Assembly (NCBI GenBank): GCA_963815655.1
Contig: CAWFHK010000001.1
Coordinates: 806,001-870,000, forward strand
Direction: 5' to 3'
Source: JAWOLE01 sp963815655
GTDB lineage: Bacteria > Acidobacteriota > Thermoanaerobaculia > UBA5066 > Gp7-AA6
Length of the DNA: 64,000 bases
The notes below the pieces were generated by a model. It was given only the letters and a program-made list of their open reading frames with translations, was not told where the DNA came from and did not search any database. The stretch's first letter is position 1, and the number at the start of each line of letters is the position of its first letter. Both the position numbers and the translations under genes were made by a program. Below, piece after piece: positions 49,090 to 57,447 of this stretch.

Positions 49090-51531
49090 TTAGAAGCTGA
49101 TCTGCGCTCGGACAGCGAAGCGGCGCGGCGGGATCACGTGGGTTCCGCCGTTGACCGAGAGGATGTTGTAGAGGCCCTGCTTGTCGAACGCGTTCAAGAC
49201 CATCGCCTGGATCGAAACGGGAATGTGGTACTTCGACAGGTCGGCCCCCATCGAGAAGTCCCAGGTCGTGCGGGACTTGACCCGGAAGGGGTCGAGCTCG
49301 GACCCGTCATGGTTGGCGTCGAGGTAGGGGAGGGCGAACGAGTTGTCGGGATCGCCGACGAGGTCCTCGGGCGCCGCGCCGCTGACGAGTCCCGAGTCGT
49401 ACCGGACGTTCGTGCCGATCCAGAAGCCAGTGTCCGCGATGTCGTAGAAGAGGCCGGACTGGAGTTGGAGCTTCTGGTCATGGTCGATCAGGAAGGGCCC
49501 TCCCGTGACGTCGTCGACCGCGCCCTGATCGAGGAAGAGCCCGCCCGCCGGCGGCGGTATGTAAATGACGTGGGTGTGTCCGGCGGACACGAAGCCTCGG
49601 AATCCGGCCACCGGCGCGATATCCAGACGGGCATCCCAGCCGCTGTAGTCTCCCTTCGCGAAGGCGAGCGGAAAGAGCACGCCGGTGTTCTCGAACTGGT
49701 CCTGGTCTCCGGCGTTCCGGGTGCGGCGTTCCCAGTAGTCCGCGTCGAGCCGGACCCGGCTGCCCAGCGCCTGCTGGACTCCGATCGTCCAGTAGTTCTG
49801 CCTTTCCGACCGGACGATGAGGACGCCGCCGCCGAGCGCCCGGGAGTCCTGGACCGCGGGAGGCACGATCCTGGCCGCCGCCTCGGAGGAGGAGAGCAGG
49901 ATGTTCTCGTATTCCGGCGTGTAAAGAACTCGGTTGTAGGCCGCCCGGAAGACGGTGCCGGTCGAAGGGATGTAGTACGCCGCTCCGACGCGCGGCTCGA
50001 GCTGTGAGTCGGTGGCCGGCAGATTGTTATGGTCGTAACGCAGCCCGATGTTCGCCGTCAGGTTTCCCAGCCGGAGGTTGTCTTGGATGTATCCGGCAAA
50101 ATAGGTCCCCGTCCGGGAATCCCGGAACTCGAAGGGAGACCCTCCCCGGGTCAGATCGAAGGCCGCGATATTGGGGTTGTAGGAATCCGAGTCGGGGTCG
50201 TTGAAACCGGGATCGGTGATGCCGAAGCGGAAGAACTCGCGGATGGGGAACCTCTTGTAGACGACGCCGACCTTGACCTCGTGGATGCCGCTCGCCCAAG
50301 TGAAGGATGGTGCGACGCCGTAGTTGTCGATGGAACGGTTCGACTCGGACAGGATCGGCGTGTCGCCGGCGGACGGGTACAGCGTGAATCTCGTCAGTCG
50401 CCCGAAGGCCGTGACGTCGAAGACGGCGGTGCTTGAAAAGACGCTCTGCCAGCCGAGGCTGTAGTTCTGGTCGTAGGTCGCGACCTGTTTGTTCTCTCCG
50501 TTCTCCTCCTGGCTGAAGGTGTTCGTGACGTGGCGGGCCGTCCGCCCCAGGATCGCCGAGAAACGAAACGCGTTCGAGAAATCGGCGGTGTTGGAATCCA
50601 GCCGCAGAAAACCCCGCTGGCTGTTTCCCGTGTTGTTCAGGTTGTCGAAATTGACCGGGTCGGTAAAGTAGTCGGAGCCGGACGCGCTCAGCGAGAGGAG
50701 CGCCCCGAAATGCTCGGACCCGGTTCCGATGGTCGTTCCCCCCTCGTAGGTGGAGAACCGCGAGTAACCGCCGGAGACCTCGCCCTTGAAGGGGGAGCCC
50801 AGCGCGGATTTCGTCGTCATGTTGATGACGGCGCCGATCTTCTCGCCGTATTCGGCCGGCACGTTGCCATAGATGACCTCCAGGGACTGCGCGATGCCGG
50901 GGTCGAGAGAATTCGAGAACGTCACGCCCGTCTGATCCGAGACCGTCTGTCCGTCGATGACGAACTCTGCCTGGCTGTGGGCGCCCTGGAAGTGGAACCG
51001 GCCGTTTTCGTCCTTGGCGAAGCCCGGAGTGGACGTCAGGATCTCCTCCATGGCTCGGGACGCGACCGGGGCCGCCGCCCTCTGGATGTAGGACTTGTCG
51101 ATGTCGATGTGGGACATCGAGGTGTCGGTTTCGAGGGCGGTGCTTGGCTCGGCCTCAACCGTCACGGATTCGGTCACGCTGGAGAGTTGCAGTGCGACGT
51201 CGACCTGCCTGGCAACGGCGCTCCGGACGTCGACGGTCTGATGCGCCGGCTTGAAACCCTGAACCTCGATGTGAACCTCATAGGGATTAAAGGGAACGTT
51301 GAAGAACTGGTACCGGCCGTCCTTGTCGGTTCGCGTCTCGTCGTGGAACCCGGTGATTTCGTTTCGAAGAATCACCGGGACGCCGCCCAGGGGCTTGCCG
51401 TCCGGCCCCGTGACGGTCCCATGTACGGCCCCGGCGGAGACGGCCGCGCGGGCGGGTCCCGCGAGAGCCAGGAGGCTGATCAACCCTGCCGTGGCGAACC
51501 GCGGGAGGAATCGCAATCGAGTATCGGTCAT
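49090..51531 (-). CDS. TonB-dependent outer membrane receptor with N-terminal carboxypeptidase-regulatory-like domain
   Basis: 813 residues. Signal peptide (AGLISLLALAGPARA), then an Ig-like CarboxypepD_reg domain (AVHGTVTGPDGKPLGGVPVI), the plug (MEEILTSTPGFAKDENGRF, SLEVIYGNVPAEYGEKIGAV) and a 22-strand-type barrel ending in RRFAVRAQISF with terminal Phe. Such receptors import metal chelates or other bulky substrates; this one closes the minus-strand zinc-type operon (binding protein, permease, outer-membrane protein), so a metal-related substrate is likely. Confidence 0.88.
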   Translation of the reverse strand: MTDTRLRFLPRFATAGLISLLALAGPARAAVSAGAVHGTVTGPDGKPLGGVPVILRNEITGFHDETRTDKDGRYQFFNVPFNPYEVHIEVQGFKPAHQTVDVRSAVARQVDVALQLSSVTESVTVEAEPSTALETDTSMSHIDIDKSYIQRAAAPVASRAMEEILTSTPGFAKDENGRFHFQGAHSQAEFVIDGQTVSDQTGVTFSNSLDPGIAQSLEVIYGNVPAEYGEKIGAVINMTTKSALGSPFKGEVSGGYSRFSTYEGGTTIGTGSEHFGALLSLSASGSDYFTDPVNFDNLNNTGNSQRGFLRLDSNTADFSNAFRFSAILGRTARHVTNTFSQEENGENKQVATYDQNYSLGWQSVFSSTAVFDVTAFGRLTRFTLYPSAGDTPILSESNRSIDNYGVAPSFTWASGIHEVKVGVVYKRFPIREFFRFGITDPGFNDPDSDSYNPNIAAFDLTRGGSPFEFRDSRTGTYFAGYIQDNLRLGNLTANIGLRYDHNNLPATDSQLEPRVGAAYYIPSTGTVFRAAYNRVLYTPEYENILLSSSEAAARIVPPAVQDSRALGGGVLIVRSERQNYWTIGVQQALGSRVRLDADYWERRTRNAGDQDQFENTGVLFPLAFAKGDYSGWDARLDIAPVAGFRGFVSAGHTHVIYIPPPAGGLFLDQGAVDDVTGGPFLIDHDQKLQLQSGLFYDIADTGFWIGTNVRYDSGLVSGAAPEDLVGDPDNSFALPYLDANHDGSELDPFRVKSRTTWDFSMGADLSKYHIPVSIQAMVLNAFDKQGLYNILSVNGGTHVIPPRRFAVRAQISF

Positions 51532-51614
51532 GTCGAGCTCTCCTAAAGCGTGACAGGCCGGCGGAAAACGCCGGCGCCTCCCCGGAGGGAGGTGAGGTTG
51601 AGACTCGGGTCAGG

Positions 51615-51983
51615 CTAGAGGAGCGTCGGAGGGGCCCGCGAGGATGGCTGCCCGAGGGAAGCGGAGCGGAGGCTCGCCGGAGGGGCTAGGCTCGCAGGCA
51701 GGACGGAATGGCCCGGAGCGGAAAGCGCCGCGGCCGGGCGGGCGGAGGCGAGTCGCTGCCACTGGCAGGCGAGGCACGGGTCCTCCTTGACGAAACGGAT
51801 GACCGCGTGCCAGTGGGAGGCCCGGGAATGCGGGTCGTGGGTCGTGACGGCCTGCTCCGCGCCGGTGAGCCGTCCTCCGGTGATCTCGTCGAGCGGATGG
51901 TTGTGCGGCGCCGCCGAGCTCGCGGCGACGACCGCGATCAACGCGGCGCCGAGGAGCCGCCGGGCGAGCGTCACGATCCGCAC
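51615..51983 (-). CDS. Small secreted His/Cys protein in the zinc-type operon
   Basis: 122 residues from GTG 51983, chosen because a promoter (TTGACT, 17 nt, TACCCT) ends 7 nt upstream; the longer frame to 52019 would place the -35 box inside the gene. Signal segment LLGAALIAVVAASSA, then His-rich SSAAPHNHPLDEITGG and THDPHSRASHWHAVIRFV followed by C-x-x-C in DPCLACQWQ, then a low-complexity tail. Comparable small genes lie at 41878 and 55024. Metal handling in the periplasm is inferred. Confidence 0.6.
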   Translation of the reverse strand: MRIVTLARRLLGAALIAVVAASSAAPHNHPLDEITGGRLTGAEQAVTTHDPHSRASHWHAVIRFVKEDPCLACQWQRLASARPAAALSAPGHSVLPASLAPPASLRSASLGQPSSRAPPTLL

Positions 51984-51990
51984 GGCATCG

Positions 51991-52019
51991 AGGGTACGGG
52001 TCGACGCGGGCGAAGTCAA
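51991..52019 (-). promoter_or_regulatory. Predicted promoter with leaderless start, minus strand
   Basis: On the minus strand TTGACT (52019-52014), 17-nt spacer, TACCCT (51996-51991), then GTG 51983 after 7 nt. The box pair sits in the 46-nt gap after the ZnuB-like gene, so the small gene and TonB receptor can be expressed separately from the upstream genes. Confidence 0.5.
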
Positions 52020-52029
52020 TTTCGGAGTT

Positions 52030-52863
52030 TCATCCGGCCGCCACCGGGCGGAAGGCGCGGCGGTATCCGGCCACGACCAGGAGCACCGCGCCGAACGTTC
52101 CGACGATCGTGGCGCCGGTCGGCAGGTCCCAGAGGTAGGAGAAATAAACGCCGAGGGCCGAGACGACGGCCCCCATGGTCCAGCCGATCGCCAGGCGCGG
52201 TCCGAGCCGTTCGGTGAAGAGCATCGCCGTCACGGACGGAACGATGAGAAAACAGAAGACCAGAAGGACTCCGGCGATGGCCACCGAAGAGGTCACGACG
52301 AAGCCGAACGACATGTAGAAGAGGAAGTCCCAGAACCGGATGTTCAGTCCCTGCCGCTGCGCCTCCGACTCGTCCATCGAGATGAGGAGGAAGCGCCGGC
52401 GGAAGAAGTAGTGAAAGAGTCCGACGAGCGCGTAGAGAACGGCCGTCTTGAAGAGCTCTTTCCAGGACACGGAGAGAATGTTGCCGACGAGCATCTCCTT
52501 CAGGTGCTCCGTCTCCTGCGTTGCCTTCGACATTACGAGGATCGCCACGGCGGCCGACACCGCGTAGACGATGCCGATGATGGCCTCCTGGGGAATGCGC
52601 GTCTTGCGTGAGTGCGAGCGGGACATCGCGAAGATCGCGGCTCCGAGGAACGTGAAGCCGAGCGAGAAGAGGTAGGCGGTGTCGGAGTGGAGGTCGTAGC
52701 CGGCCAGGTAGGCCACCGTCGTGCCGAGCGCCGCGATCTGCGCGAGCGACAGGTCCACGAAAATCACTCCCCGCTCGACGACGTGGACGCCCAGGTAGGC
52801 GTGGATGCCGGTCAGGATGAGGCTCGCCACGAACGCCGGGAGGAGGATCTGGAAGATCGTCAT
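52030..52863 (-). CDS. Metal ABC transporter permease, second ZnuB-like
   Basis: 277 residues. Family features: AYLGVHVVERGVIFVDLSLA, QIAALGTTVAYLAGYDLHSD, RIPQEAIIGIVYAVSAAVAI, EMLVGNILSVSWKELFKTAV and IAGVLLVFCFLIVPSVTAML. It diverges strongly from the ZnuB at 47977, resembling permeases of the Mn/Zn group found with TonB receptors. The start overlaps the upstream binding-protein stop by ATGA. No ATPase gene accompanies it. Confidence 0.88.
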   Translation of the reverse strand: MTIFQILLPAFVASLILTGIHAYLGVHVVERGVIFVDLSLAQIAALGTTVAYLAGYDLHSDTAYLFSLGFTFLGAAIFAMSRSHSRKTRIPQEAIIGIVYAVSAAVAILVMSKATQETEHLKEMLVGNILSVSWKELFKTAVLYALVGLFHYFFRRRFLLISMDESEAQRQGLNIRFWDFLFYMSFGFVVTSSVAIAGVLLVFCFLIVPSVTAMLFTERLGPRLAIGWTMGAVVSALGVYFSYLWDLPTGATIVGTFGAVLLVVAGYRRAFRPVAAG

Positions 52864-53774
52864 TTCTTCCCCTTCATCGCATTGACGAACGCGTTCAGAT
52901 CGTAGTCGAAGAGCGAGAAGTAATCCTTGATCGCGGGAACCCCGCCCACCGACGGATAGAACGTCACGACCGCCGCTTCCGTCTGGGCGCCGATGAACTT
53001 GGGGGTCTTCAGGTCGAAATAGGGCTCGACCAGGATCACCGGGATCTTCTGGGCCTTCATCAAGTTGATGATCTCCAGGGTGTGCGACGGGGTCGGGGGA
53101 ATGCCGGGCTTCGGCTCCACGTGCCCGACGATTTCCAGCTTGAAGTGCTTCGCGAAGTTCGGCCAGGAGTCGTGGAAGGTCACGATCTTCGTGCCCGCGT
53201 ACGGAGCCATCATCCCGGACCACTCCTTCTCCTTCTCCGAGAGGCGGGACTCGAAGGCCGTGAGGTTCTTCTCGTAGACCGCCTTGCCGGACGGGTCGAG
53301 TTCCGACAGCTTCGCCGCGACGGCGCGGGCGATCACGCGGCCGTTCTCGGGGTCGGTCCAGTAGTGCGGGTTGCCGTACGGGTGCACGTCTCCCATGGCC
53401 CGCGTCACCTGCGTCGTGGGCCGCTGCAGGATGTCGCATCCGATCGAGGCGTCCAGGTAGCCGGGGCTGCCGGGATGGATCTTGTCGTTGCGGCTCTGGT
53501 CGATCAAGGGCGGCAGGTAGCCGATCTCCAGCTCCAGGCCCGCGACGATGAGAAGGTCGGCGCGCGAGAGCTTCAGGATGAAGGACGGCTTCGCGTCCAC
53601 GAAGTGCGGATCCTGGTAGCCCTTCGCGAGTGCGGTCGTCTCGACACGGTCGCCTCCGATCGCGTCGGTGATCGAGGCGAAGTCCTGGAGGCTCGACACC
53701 ACGCGAACCCTGGCCAGCGCGGGAGAAGTCAGAACGAGAAGAGAGAGGAGGGCGGCGAGAGGGGTCTTTTTCAT
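52860..53774 (-). CDS. Metal ABC transporter substrate-binding protein, second ZnuA-like
   Basis: 304 residues with signal peptide (PLAALLSLLVLTSPALA). Ligand motifs: His in YQDPHFVDAKPSFILKLSRA, His in GDVHPYGNPHYWTDPENG, His in VTFHDSWPNFAKHF and Glu in ILVEPYFDLKTPKF. The DPHF and HPYGNPHYW pattern differs from the protein at 46330, so the two binding proteins probably differ in metal preference or regulation. It is coupled by ATGA overlap to the permease gene that follows. Confidence 0.9.
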   Translation of the reverse strand: MKKTPLAALLSLLVLTSPALARVRVVSSLQDFASITDAIGGDRVETTALAKGYQDPHFVDAKPSFILKLSRADLLIVAGLELEIGYLPPLIDQSRNDKIHPGSPGYLDASIGCDILQRPTTQVTRAMGDVHPYGNPHYWTDPENGRVIARAVAAKLSELDPSGKAVYEKNLTAFESRLSEKEKEWSGMMAPYAGTKIVTFHDSWPNFAKHFKLEIVGHVEPKPGIPPTPSHTLEIINLMKAQKIPVILVEPYFDLKTPKFIGAQTEAAVVTFYPSVGGVPAIKDYFSLFDYDLNAFVNAMKGKK

Positions 53775-53783
53775 TTGCGGTCC

Positions 53784-54959
53784 TCAGAAAGGATGGGCGC
53801 CGTGCGCGCCGATCGCGAATTGCAGTTGAAGGAGCGCCTCGTTGGCGGTGATGCCTTCGGCGTATTTTCGACGACGGGCCTCCGCGCGGACCTGGGAGAA
53901 CTCGCTCGGCCAGAACGTCAGGAGGAGAGCCTGGCCCGAGTCGCGCCGGGAGCCATCGCCGGCCCGGTCGGAGGCCTCGACCCGGCCGCCGACGAACCAG
54001 CGCTTGGCGAGCTGGTACTCGGCCGAGAGGAACCAGCCCCGGGACGTCTGCTCTCCGCCCGCGGACCCCGGCTGGTCGCGCCGGCTCTCGAAGAGCTCGC
54101 CCCGAAGGGAGGCCGACCGGTATGTTCCGGTACGGAGCGGCTTCCATCGAAGAGTGAAATCGATGGCCCCGAGCTTCGTCCATTTCTTCGTGTCGTCCGT
54201 GGACGTGTCGTTGGGGCCCGCCGCGTAGGAGGCGCCGAGGTCCAGGTTCACCGCCTCCGAGAGGTCCTGGAAGACCCGGTAGTGGCCGTTGTAGGCGAGA
54301 TCGCCGCGATGGCGGGCCTCGAACAGCCCCTCGGACTGGCCGCGGAAGACCTGGACCGTCAGCTCGGAGAAGACGTCGCCCGGGAGCGGGATGAGCCGCG
54401 CCAGAGAAGCGCCGGTTCCGATCCACCCCTCTTCGCCGCCGAGCAGGTTGACGAGCGGAAGGGGCTCGTCGGGCCAGGGGAGGACGTGGAGGTGCAGGCT
54501 GTTGATCTTTCCGAAGGCGACGCGCATCCGCCCGACCTTGCCGAGGAGCTGGCCGGGGAGAGACGTGAAGGTCATGAAGCCTTCTTCCACGCTCACCCCC
54601 TCCTCGCCGAAGGAGAGAAAGAAATCCGCGCGCGCATACGGATCCACGATGGCCTGGAGTCCCAGTTCCGACTCCCGCAGGTTGGCGCTCGGGAGATTCT
54701 CGACGGGGTTCTTGCCGGCCACGGCAAGGAAGTTTCCGATGACGGAGATCGACGGATTGAAGTAGTTGGATGTCTGAGAGGACCCTCCGGTCGGCGCGGG
54801 GGGAGGAGGCGGCGGGGTCGGCTGTGGCACAGGGGGAGCGGGTTCCGCTGTCGGGACCGCGGCCGGCCCCGGCGCCGAGGTCGCCTCCTGCCCGAGAGAT
54901 GTTTGCGCGACGATCGCGAGAGCTCCGAGGCCGAGTGCGAGAGATTTCCAGATCCTCAT
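53784..54959 (-). CDS. Outer-membrane beta-barrel protein of the zinc-type operon
   Basis: 391 residues. Signal peptide LALGLGALAIVAQTSLGQ, a Pro-rich linker (about 30-58), then alternating strands such as NPSISVIGNFLAVAGKNPVE, YARADFFLSFGEEGVSVEEG and GWFLSAEYQLAKRWFVGGRV, ending with a terminal Phe, as in porin-like barrels. It precedes a ZnuA-like gene by 9 bp, so a role in getting metal across the outer membrane is plausible but unproven. No family assigned with certainty. Confidence 0.7.
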   Translation of the reverse strand: MRIWKSLALGLGALAIVAQTSLGQEATSAPGPAAVPTAEPAPPVPQPTPPPPPPAPTGGSSQTSNYFNPSISVIGNFLAVAGKNPVENLPSANLRESELGLQAIVDPYARADFFLSFGEEGVSVEEGFMTFTSLPGQLLGKVGRMRVAFGKINSLHLHVLPWPDEPLPLVNLLGGEEGWIGTGASLARLIPLPGDVFSELTVQVFRGQSEGLFEARHRGDLAYNGHYRVFQDLSEAVNLDLGASYAAGPNDTSTDDTKKWTKLGAIDFTLRWKPLRTGTYRSASLRGELFESRRDQPGSAGGEQTSRGWFLSAEYQLAKRWFVGGRVEASDRAGDGSRRDSGQALLLTFWPSEFSQVRAEARRRKYAEGITANEALLQLQFAIGAHGAHPF

Positions 54960-55023
54960 TTCCTCCTCCCGCCGGAAAGACCCGGCGCGGTTTGGTGCTC
55001 CCGGAGCGGGAGCAACAGGGCCC

Positions 55024-55368
55024 CTAACTCAGGGCAGGAGGAGCGCGGCCGTCGCGGGGATGGGCATCGAGCCTCGCGAGGAGGGCGGGCGCCCCGACAG
55101 GCGCGGCGTGGACGGTCGAGTCTGGCTGGAGAACGACCGCCGAGAGGCGAGGAAGCGAGATCGACTTGTGCGCGAGGCAGAGGAGACAATCGTGCGGCGC
55201 GGATGTCCCGGATCGATCGAGGGATTTCCAGCCGTCTCCGATCGTGACTTGAGCGGGGGCGGGCCCTTCGGGTTCCGGATGCAGCCCGAAGGAGCCCGTG
55301 ACCGTGAGAAAGCCCGCGGCCAGCAGGAGGATTCGTGCGGTCCGGGCATTTCTCAGGGCGCGTAACAT
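55024..55368 (-). CDS. Small secreted Cys/His protein at head of zinc-type operon
   Basis: 114 residues from ATG 55368. Signal segment ARILLLAAGFLTVTGSFG, a short mature part with HDCLLCLAHKSISLPRL (C-x-x-C flanked by His), and a Pro/Ala/Arg tail. It is the first gene of the minus-strand operon. A perfect hairpin CGAGCCC-AAC-GGGCTCG (55372-55388) lies just before its start and could affect translation. Same plan as the genes at 41878 and 51615. Confidence 0.6.
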   Translation of the reverse strand: MLRALRNARTARILLLAAGFLTVTGSFGLHPEPEGPAPAQVTIGDGWKSLDRSGTSAPHDCLLCLAHKSISLPRLSAVVLQPDSTVHAAPVGAPALLARLDAHPRDGRAPPALS

Positions 55369-55450
55369 CTTCGAGCCCAACGGGCTCGACCGGCATTGTA
55401 TTCCGCTCGGGCCGCCCCGGGGATCGCGCCACCATGCGTAGAATGGCCCG

Positions 55451-56122
55451 ATGTCCGATGCGACGACAGCGACTCCCGCCGCGGAGCACTCCGCCAGACA
55501 GACCCAGGCGCGGCTTCGTCGGCGGATGTCGTGGCTGTTGGGGCTCACGTTCCTGCACGTCGTGGGGGAGGGGGGGATCGCCCTCTTCGAGGCGATCCGC
55601 ACCGGCAGCCTGGCGCTTCTGGCCTTCGGGCTGGAGAGCGTGATCGAGGGGGGCGCGGCGGTGCTCGCGGCCCGCCACCTCCATCACCTGGCCGACGAGG
55701 AAGAGGACCACGCCCGCCGGGACCAGATCCTGGCTCGCTGGATCGGGGTCTCCTTCCTGTTTCTCGCGGTGTACACGCTGTCGCGGGGAGTCGCCGAAAT
55801 CGCCGGAGGAAACGCCCACCAGGAGAAGAGCGTGATCGGCCTGCTCCTCACGGTCTTCGCCTCCTTCGGCATGCCTTTCATCGGGTACTTCAAGTACAAG
55901 ACGGGCCGGCAGCTCGGCAGCAAGGGCCTCGCGGCGGAGGCGAAGGAATCGATCGCCTGTTCCTTCGACTCCTGGACGACCCTCGTCGCGATGGCGGGCG
56001 GCCTCCTCGGGGCCCCCGGCTGGCTCGACCCCGCTCTGTCGCTGCTCATGGTCCCGTGGTTCCTGCGCGAAGGGCTGGCGCACGTCCGCGGACGGGTGCA
56101 TGCCCACGGAGGACAACTGTGA
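55451..56122 (+). CDS. Cation diffusion facilitator-like transporter
   Basis: 223 residues, about five or six membrane helices. CDF-like features: SWLLGLTFLHVVGEGGIALF, LALLAFGLESVIEGGAAVLA (helix II with an acidic residue), a His/Asp-rich loop (RHLHHLADEEEDHARRDQI) and AKESIACSFDSWTTLVAMAG (helix V). The C-terminal cytoplasmic domain of classic CDF exporters is absent, so it is a short variant. It is divergent from the zinc-type operon and ends in a heptad array whose first unit contains the stop codon. Confidence 0.75.
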   Translation: MSDATTATPAAEHSARQTQARLRRRMSWLLGLTFLHVVGEGGIALFEAIRTGSLALLAFGLESVIEGGAAVLAARHLHHLADEEEDHARRDQILARWIGVSFLFLAVYTLSRGVAEIAGGNAHQEKSVIGLLLTVFASFGMPFIGYFKYKTGRQLGSKGLAAEAKESIACSFDSWTTLVAMAGGLLGAPGWLDPALSLLMVPWFLREGLAHVRGRVHAHGGQL

Positions 56123-56196
56123 ATGGTGAATTGTGAATGGCGAACAGGACCCGTCGCGCCCAATTCAAGATTCACAACTCACAATTCACAATTCCC
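56117..56196. repeat. Converging heptad arrays (TTGTGAA type x4, spacer, ATTCACA type x3-4)
   Basis: Units at 56117-56144 (CTGTGAA, TGGTGAA, TTGTGAA, TGGCGAA) face inverted units at 56170-56196 (ATTCACA, ACTCACA, ATTCACA, ATTCCC) across a 25-bp spacer. This is the same arrangement as between trpB and trpA, and lies between the CDF-like gene and trxA. Confidence 0.88.
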
Positions 56197-56202
56197 TTGG
56201 GT

Positions 56203-56208
56203 TAAAAT
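56203..56208 (+). promoter_or_regulatory. -10 box (TAAAAT) for trxA
   Basis: TAAAAT about 58 nt before the trxA start, immediately after the heptad array. A normal leader with GGAGG (56251-56255) follows. Confidence 0.35.
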
Positions 56209-56266
56209 GGGTTGAACCTCTAGACGGCAAGGCCGCATATTTCAGAACTCGGAGGCATAAAGCGAC

Positions 56267-56599
56267 ATGTCGGACAACCCTAACGTGCAAGCGGTCTCGG
56301 ACTCGAGCTTCGACGGAGACATCCTGAAGAGCGACAAGCCCGTGCTCGTGGATTTCTGGGCGCCCTGGTGCGGCCCGTGCCGGTCGGTGGCGCCGATCGT
56401 GGACGATCTGGCGACGCAGTACGTCGGCAAGCTGAAGGTCGCCAAGATCAACGTGGACGAGTCCTCGGCCGTGGCGATGAAGTACATGGTCACGTCCATC
56501 CCGACATTCATCCTGTTCAAGAACGGGGAGGTCGCGGACCGGGTCCTGGGAGCGTTGCCCCGGAGCGAGTTCGTCAAGTTCATCGACCGGAACCTCTGA
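56267..56599 (+). CDS. trxA: Thioredoxin
   Basis: 110 residues, standard length. Active site WAPWCGPCRSVAPIVDDLA (about residues 31-49) with the redox pair C-G-P-C, the buried Asp in PVLVDFWAP, and the cis-Pro loop in TSIPTFILFKNGEVADRVLG. It reduces disulfides in the cytoplasm; no signal peptide. A GGAGG site 11 nt upstream supports the start. Confidence 0.96.
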   Translation: MSDNPNVQAVSDSSFDGDILKSDKPVLVDFWAPWCGPCRSVAPIVDDLATQYVGKLKVAKINVDESSAVAMKYMVTSIPTFILFKNGEVADRVLGALPRSEFVKFIDRNL

Positions 56600-56656
56600 G
56601 CCTCCCGGAGCCGCTCGGCGGGATCGGCCGCGTCTGCCTGACGTAAGATTCCGCGG

Positions 56657-57388
56657 ATGAACCGCCACCTGGTCCTCTTCGCCCGGGAGCCGGCCCGCCA
56701 GGCGCGCGAAAAGGGTCTGGACCCGTCCGACGCGGCCGCGCTGTTTCAGGGCTTCGCGGCGGGGTGGCTGGAAAACGCCGGCCGGGTGCGCGCCCGGCTC
56801 ATCGTGGCGACGCCCCCCGAGGACCTGGCGCGCTGGCGCCGGGCGCTCGCGGGCCGCGGAAATCTCGGATGGATCCTCCAGCGCGGGAACACCCTCGGCG
56901 AACGGCTGGAGGACGCCGCCCGCCGGGCCGCGGCCTTCGCGGGCCACGCGGTCCTGGTTGGAGGCGACGTGGCTCCTTCGGAAATCAGTCTGAAGCGGGC
57001 CTTCGAGGCGCTCGAGGCCGGCGCCGAGGCGGCCGTGTCGCCCGCGCTCGACGGGGGCGTGTCGCTCCTGGCGCTTGCCGCCGCCGATCTGGATCTCCTG
57101 CGGGGAATCCGGTGGAAGCGCCGGACCGTGTTGCGGGACCTGCTGCGAGCTCTCCGGGAGAGGGGCCGCCGTGTCGCGATCGTCGCTCCCGCGGCGGACG
57201 TGGATGGCCCGCGCTCCCTGCGGGCGCTCCTGCGGCGCATCCCCGCGGGCGCCCCGCTGCGTTCGCTCGTCCGGTCGCTCCTGAGTCTTCGATCCGGGAT
57301 CGACCGCTCTCCGGTGCCGCCCGCCCGTCCGCGCGCTCTGGCCTGTCCCTCGGGCCTGCGAGCCCCTCCCGCCGCCTCTCCGGCCTGA
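56657..57388 (+). CDS. DUF2064/TIGR04282-type glycosyltransferase-like protein
   Basis: 243 residues; TAAGAT ends 7 nt before ATG, suggesting a leaderless mRNA. Features: HLVLFAREPARQAREKGLD, WILQRGNTLGERLEDAARRA, GHAVLVGGDVAPSEISLKRA and AAVSPALDGGVSLLALAAAD with GIRWKRRTVLRDLLRAL. The fold is a small GT-A-like enzyme; family members occur in arsenosugar-type clusters. The D-x-P-x-L substrate motif is altered to DVAPSEI. The long Arg/Pro-rich C-terminus is unusual. Genes that follow fit the same cluster type. Confidence 0.75.
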   Translation: MNRHLVLFAREPARQAREKGLDPSDAAALFQGFAAGWLENAGRVRARLIVATPPEDLARWRRALAGRGNLGWILQRGNTLGERLEDAARRAAAFAGHAVLVGGDVAPSEISLKRAFEALEAGAEAAVSPALDGGVSLLALAAADLDLLRGIRWKRRTVLRDLLRALRERGRRVAIVAPAADVDGPRSLRALLRRIPAGAPLRSLVRSLLSLRSGIDRSPVPPARPRALACPSGLRAPPAASPA

Positions 57389-57447
57389 TCCGTTCCGTTC
57401 TCCCGTCTCGACGATCTGCCGGCGGACGCCGGCGAGGAGGTTTTCCG

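Noticed and set aside
53082..55247. 721-codon plus-strand ORF opposite the second ZnuA and the outer-membrane protein
   Set aside because: Antisense shadow; the minus strand carries signal peptides and metal-ligand motifs.
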